NCBI GenBank assembly: GCA_002294045.1
Contig: DBEP01000113.1
Coordinates: 1 to 8,256, forward strand
Direction: 5' to 3'
From: Lachnoclostridium sp. UBA903
GTDB taxonomy: Bacteria > Bacillota > Clostridia > Lachnospirales > Lachnospiraceae
Length of the DNA stretch: 8,256 nucleotides
Shown: in pieces, positions 5,424-8,256 of the stretch
Position numbering within the stretch: the first letter of the stretch is position 1
Layout of the letters: each line of letters begins with the position of its first letter
The notes under the pieces: generated by a model
The model's input: the letters and a program-made list of their open reading frames with translations, nothing else
Told to the model about the DNA's origin: nothing
Databases searched by the model: none
Translations under genes and position numbers: made by a program

Positions 5424-6113
5424 ATGATTTTACAATGTAATGATCTGGTTAAAAAGTATATGAATAAGACAGCAGTAGATGGTATCAGCTTTGAAGCGGA
5501 TAAAGGAAAAATCTATGCTTTGCTTGGGCCTAACGGAAGCGGTAAAACTACTCTTATGAAGATAATCGCCGGGCTGGTAAAGCCAAACAGCGGAACCGTT
5601 ACGTACAAGGAAAATCCAATCGGCGTGGAATCCAAGAAAAGAGTAGCATATATGTCTACGGAACCGTTTTTCTATAATTATATGTCTGTGGAAGATGTGG
5701 GCAGATATTATAAGGATTTCTTTGAAGATTTCGACAGTAAACGCTATGAAGAGTTAATTGTAAGAATGGAATTAGGTATGAAGGATAAAGCGAAAAACCT
5801 GTCCTCCGGCCTGGCGGCCAAGCTGAAAATTGCGGCAACCCTGGCCCGGAAAGCCGAACTTTATATGCTGGATGAACCCCTTAATGGTATTGATATTATA
5901 GCAAGGGATAAAATTATAAATACTATATTGGAAGTTGCAGGGGAAGATACTACCATGCTGATTTCCAGCCATTTGGTGGATGAACTGGAAAAAATTATAG
6001 ATAACGCAGTTTTTATAAAAAACGGAACCATAGTTTTGTCGGGTGAGGCAGAAGAACTGCGGGCTGCCCATGGCAAATCAATTGTTGAATTATATAAACA
6101 AATCTACGCATAA
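5424..6113 (+). CDS. ABC transporter ATP-binding protein (YtrB/exporter type)
   Basis: Single-domain ATPase of 229 residues that would dimerise and drive the ABC-2 permease encoded next. Walker A GPNGSGKTT (35-43), Walker B ELYMLDEP (145-152), D-loop NGID (154-157) and switch histidine SSH (H183) are intact. Two motifs depart from consensus: the Q-loop region reads AYMSTEPF (75-82) without a glutamine, and the signature is LSSGL (126-130) rather than LSGGQ. Such variants are common in the YtrB-like group paired with GntR repressors. The segment YYKDFFEDFD (95-104) is also typical of that group. ATG 5424 is chosen over the GTG at 5415, which overlaps the ribosome site AGGAG (5411-5415). The 108-bp gap after the GntR gene has no evident terminator. 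Substrate unknown; antibiotic or envelope-stress export is possible. Confidence 0.93.
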   Translation: MILQCNDLVKKYMNKTAVDGISFEADKGKIYALLGPNGSGKTTLMKIIAGLVKPNSGTVTYKENPIGVESKKRVAYMSTEPFFYNYMSVEDVGRYYKDFFEDFDSKRYEELIVRMELGMKDKAKNLSSGLAAKLKIAATLARKAELYMLDEPLNGIDIIARDKIINTILEVAGEDTTMLISSHLVDELEKIIDNAVFIKNGTIVLSGEAEELRAAHGKSIVELYKQIYA

Positions 6114-6127
6114 CAGGGGGACGGGAA

Positions 6128-6880
6128 ATGTTGAAATTAATGAAATATGAATTCAGAAAACAGCTGTTTTCTAAATTGGTGATACTGGCCTTAGTCGGCG
6201 TATTCCAACTGGTATTCTTTTATGGTATAATAGCAGACAAAGAAGATGTAATAGGCGTAGTTATGATGTTACAGGGCGTATTTACCTTCGGTGCATTGTT
6301 TTATCTGGCATTTGAATCCATTTTGACTTATTCCAATGACTTAAAACAGAAATGCAGTTATATGCTGTTTCTGACGCCAAACACCAGCTATGGTATCGTA
6401 GGTGCCAAAGTTTTATCGGCCGGGCTCCAGATCGTTCTGGCAGGCCTAGCTTTCTTTGCCGTATTTGCAATAGACGGCGGCATACTGATTGCAAAATATG
6501 ATGCAATCGCACAGTTTAAGGAAATTATATTGCAGATGCTGGACCAGTTCCTTCAGCTAAGAATAGCATTTTCTGATATTGTATCCGTTGTTGCCACGAT
6601 AATAACAAGTTGGATTAGTACGATAACCATAGCTTTTTTCTCAATTACCTTAAGTACTACTTTTCTGGCCAACAGCAAGTTGAAAGGTGTGGTAAGTTTT
6701 ATAATATTCCTTGCACTGAACGTATTGTATAATAAGATTACCGTACTGATTCTTGGTGATGCTGAAAATTATGCCAAAATCAGCACGTATTTCATCTGGA
6801 ATAATGCCATTGCACTTGGCTTTATTATTCTGACCTACATTGGCACCGCATGGATGCTTGACAAAAAAGTAAGTGTATAA
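6128..6880 (+). CDS. ABC-2 type transporter permease
   Basis: Membrane subunit (250 residues) of the exporter-like ABC system, partnering the ATPase whose gene ends 14 bp upstream. About six membrane segments are visible near residues 17-35, 44-66, 89-115, 150-180, 186-208 and 223-243. The short cytoplasmic N-terminus (MLKLMKYEFRKQLF) and the segment SYMLFLTPNTSYGIVGAKVL (77-96) before the third segment are typical of clostridial ABC-2 permeases. A purine-rich GGGGGACGGGAA (6116-6127) serves as ribosome site, though it lies close to ATG 6128. It is last in the GntR-ATPase-permease operon, which ends at the terminator at 6971. There is no sequence clue to the transported molecule. Confidence 0.88.
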   Translation: MLKLMKYEFRKQLFSKLVILALVGVFQLVFFYGIIADKEDVIGVVMMLQGVFTFGALFYLAFESILTYSNDLKQKCSYMLFLTPNTSYGIVGAKVLSAGLQIVLAGLAFFAVFAIDGGILIAKYDAIAQFKEIILQMLDQFLQLRIAFSDIVSVVATIITSWISTITIAFFSITLSTTFLANSKLKGVVSFIIFLALNVLYNKITVLILGDAENYAKISTYFIWNNAIALGFIILTYIGTAWMLDKKVSV

Positions 6881-6970
6881 GAGATATGAGTTACACTTAC
6901 AGGCTCCGGTTAAAATGAAAAATCAGACCAAGCGGACAAAAAAATTATAAAAAGTAAAAAAGTTCAACAG

Positions 6971-7030
6971 CAGGGCAAATCATTGGAATCTCCTTTTAAG
7001 AGAATCCGATAATTTGCCCTGTTTCATTAT
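6971..7030 (+). terminator. Rho-independent terminator of the GntR-ABC operon
   Basis: CAGGGCAAAT (6971-6980) pairs perfectly with ATTTGCCCTG (7012-7021). The stem continues inward through 6982-6992 with 7000-7010 with two mismatches and a G-T pair, leaving a 7-base loop. TTTCATTAT follows directly. It lies about 90 bp after the permease stop and insulates the downstream sigma-factor gene. Confidence 0.85.
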
Positions 7031-7045
7031 CTAAAATTCGGGGCA

Positions 7046-7073
7046 TTTAGACTTAACGGGCATATTTTATAAT
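7046..7073 (+). promoter_or_regulatory. Probable promoter of the sigma-factor gene
   Basis: A perfect TATAAT (7068-7073) is preceded at 16 bp by TTTAGA (7046-7051), a 4/6 match to the -35 consensus. It lies between the upstream terminator and the gene start, leaving a leader of about 70 bases. The form is sigma-A-like; no separate ECF-type autoregulatory promoter was recognised. Confidence 0.55.
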
Positions 7074-7098
7074 AGGTACTTACAAATTACCGCAATAT

Positions 7099-7118
7099 AA
7101 TGTGGCATTTTCCGCATT
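7099..7118 (+). repeat. Small hairpin in the sigma-gene leader
   Basis: AATGTGG (7099-7105) can pair with CCGCATT (7112-7118) through one G-U pair around a 6-base loop. It sits about 18 bases before the ribosome site AGGAGG (7137-7142). It is too weak and poor in T after the stem to call a terminator; a leader structure is possible. Confidence 0.3.
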
Positions 7119-7148
7119 TAAAAAGTTTAATAAGTTAGGAGGCTTTCT

Positions 7149-8201
7149 ATGGGTGACCAGTCGTTTTATGGGGAAGATATTGTTGAAAGCAGAATAAGGG
7201 AATACTCCGGAACCGTTTACAGGCTTGCTTTTGCCCAGACAAAAAATAAAAGTGATGCAGATGACATTTTTCGGGAGGTATTTAAAAGATATATAAAAAA
7301 GAAACCTGCATTGGAAAGCGGGGAACATGAAAAAGCCTGGTTTATCCGGACGGCTATTAATTGCTGTAAGAATTTGTGGAATTTACCTTTTGGGAAATCT
7401 GTTCAACTGCAGGGAGAAGTTCCGGAATTAATTAATAAATCCCAGGAAAGCATATTGGGAGAAGAATTATTGGATGGATACCTGCTTCTGGTGCCGCAGA
7501 AATACCGTATTATCATTCATTTATATTATTATGAGGATATGTCAACCGCATACATCGGGAAATTGCTGAACCGGAAGGAATCAACGGTGCGGATGCAGCT
7601 TACAAGGGCCGGAAGATTGTTGAAGGATTATATGGAGGGAGAGTTTATGCTGGATAAATATTACAGTTCCCTTTATGTAAAGATTGAACCGAGTGAAGAA
7701 TTAATCGGGAGGACGAAAGAAAGGATGTATGCTGAGCTGAAAGGGAAGAATTCATTTCGGCGAAAACTGGAATATCGCTTTGGAATCATCAGTGCATATT
7801 TGGTATTTATTCTGCTTTCCGTAACCGTATCGAAGATACCGGAACATACGGTTTCCACAGAGGATGCCATAGGCCATAAGGCTGCCTCTAATTTAACGGA
7901 AAGCAGCAAATATATTAAAAATGGTTATGCATATAAAAAAGGAGACGTCATAAAATTGCAGATAACCTTTCCTCAGGAATATGACGGGAAAGAAATAAAA
8001 GTTATTTACCATGATTATTCATCCGGCGAAAGTACGGAGGTTTATGCAGGAAAAAACTCAGGTGTTTTAAAGGAAACTTTTTGTGTAGAGGAAGACGGTA
8101 AGGCTTATTTCCTGGTCTTAATGGAATCGGAGGGATATAATATTACGGATTCCGTTAATATCACCGCCGTTATTGAGAGAACCCCGGAAAGAGAAGAATA
8201 A
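7149..8201 (+). CDS. ECF sigma factor fused to membrane-anchored anti-sigma-like domain
   Basis: A 350-residue protein with two parts; AGGAGG (7137-7142) sets the start. Residues 1-166 are a complete ECF sigma factor: region 2 at about 14-75 (YRLAFAQTKNKSDADDIFREVF, then EHEKAWFIRTAINCCKNLW) and region 4 at about 103-162 (LVPQKYRIIIHLYYYEDMS, IGKLLNRKESTVRMQLTRAGRLLKDYM). Such factors normally end about here. Residues 167-350 look like a separate anti-sigma protein: a cytoplasmic helical segment (DKYYSSLYVKIEPSEELIGRTKERM, 169-193), one membrane helix (about 212-229, after KLEYR) and a roughly 120-residue probably extracellular, beta-rich tail with no family I recognise. The sigma half would be tethered to the membrane, with the outer tail as a possible sensor. 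The sigma assignment is sure; the anti-sigma role of the second half is inferred from layout and from resemblance to N-termini of clostridial anti-sigma proteins. Confidence 0.88.
   Translation: MGDQSFYGEDIVESRIREYSGTVYRLAFAQTKNKSDADDIFREVFKRYIKKKPALESGEHEKAWFIRTAINCCKNLWNLPFGKSVQLQGEVPELINKSQESILGEELLDGYLLLVPQKYRIIIHLYYYEDMSTAYIGKLLNRKESTVRMQLTRAGRLLKDYMEGEFMLDKYYSSLYVKIEPSEELIGRTKERMYAELKGKNSFRRKLEYRFGIISAYLVFILLSVTVSKIPEHTVSTEDAIGHKAASNLTESSKYIKNGYAYKKGDVIKLQITFPQEYDGKEIKVIYHDYSSGESTEVYAGKNSGVLKETFCVEEDGKAYFLVLMESEGYNITDSVNITAVIERTPEREE
7634..7649 (+). promoter_or_regulatory. Internal ribosome site and start at the sigma/anti-sigma joint
   Basis: GGAGG (7634-7638) stands eight bases before an in-frame ATG (7647-7649, Met167). 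Initiation here would give a free 184-residue anti-sigma-like membrane protein beginning MLDKYYSSLY, just as a normal separate downstream gene would. The signal is seen; its use is inferred. Confidence 0.55.
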
Positions 8202-8256
8202 TCGGATACCGCTTAATGTGACAAATAGTATGCTCTCCTTGACAAAATGTAATCTG

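Noticed and set aside
8239..8244. TTGACA near the window end, possible -35 box of a next gene
   Set aside because: A -10 box at the right distance would fall at or beyond the window edge, so it cannot be judged.
1..8256. CRISPR arrays, tRNA or rRNA genes, intact insertion sequences
   Set aside because: No regularly spaced repeats, no tRNA- or rRNA-like sequence and no complete transposase frame were seen on either strand.

Overview
The window looks like chromosomal DNA of a Gram-positive, moderately low-GC member of the Bacillota, most likely a clostridial gut anaerobe of the Lachnospiraceae type. This rests on strong AGGAGG-type ribosome sites, sigma-A-type promoters with TTGACA/TATAAT boxes, a lipoprotein solute-binding protein, a YtrA-type GntR regulator, and an ECF sigma factor with an EHEKAWFIR motif. 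The taxonomic call is an inference from gene types, not from a marker gene.

Positions 1-3075 hold the end of a sugar-type ABC importer operon in RbsA-RbsC-RbsB order. The double-ATPase gene is cut by the window edge, its stop overlaps the permease start, and a lipoprotein binding protein follows. A LacI-family regulator (3263-4288) has its own near-consensus promoter (3171-3199) and probably controls the importer. The binding protein lacks the Asp-Arg pair that contacts ribose in E. coli RbsB, so the substrate is probably not ribose.

Positions 4289-4840 are a gene-poor scar. It contains a truncated small membrane-protein reading frame, a frameshifted minus-strand relic of the N-terminus of a large serine recombinase, and a long compound palindrome. 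A near-identical 15-16 bp direct repeat lies close to both ends (4298-4313 and 4811-4825). I read this as debris of a mobile element.

Positions 4845-6880 form a three-gene YtrA-like operon: a short GntR/YtrA repressor, an ABC exporter-type ATPase and an ABC-2 permease. A promoter overlaps an inverted repeat that resembles the known YtrA operator, which points to autorepression. A strong hairpin terminator (6971-7030) closes the operon.

Positions 7046-8201 hold a promoter and one 350-residue gene that joins an ECF sigma factor (residues 1-166) in frame to a membrane-anchored anti-sigma-like half (residues 167-350). A Shine-Dalgarno and ATG are preserved exactly at the joint. This one-polypeptide sigma/anti-sigma arrangement, which may also make the second half separately, is the most unusual item in the window. 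No tRNA, rRNA, CRISPR array or intact insertion sequence was seen.
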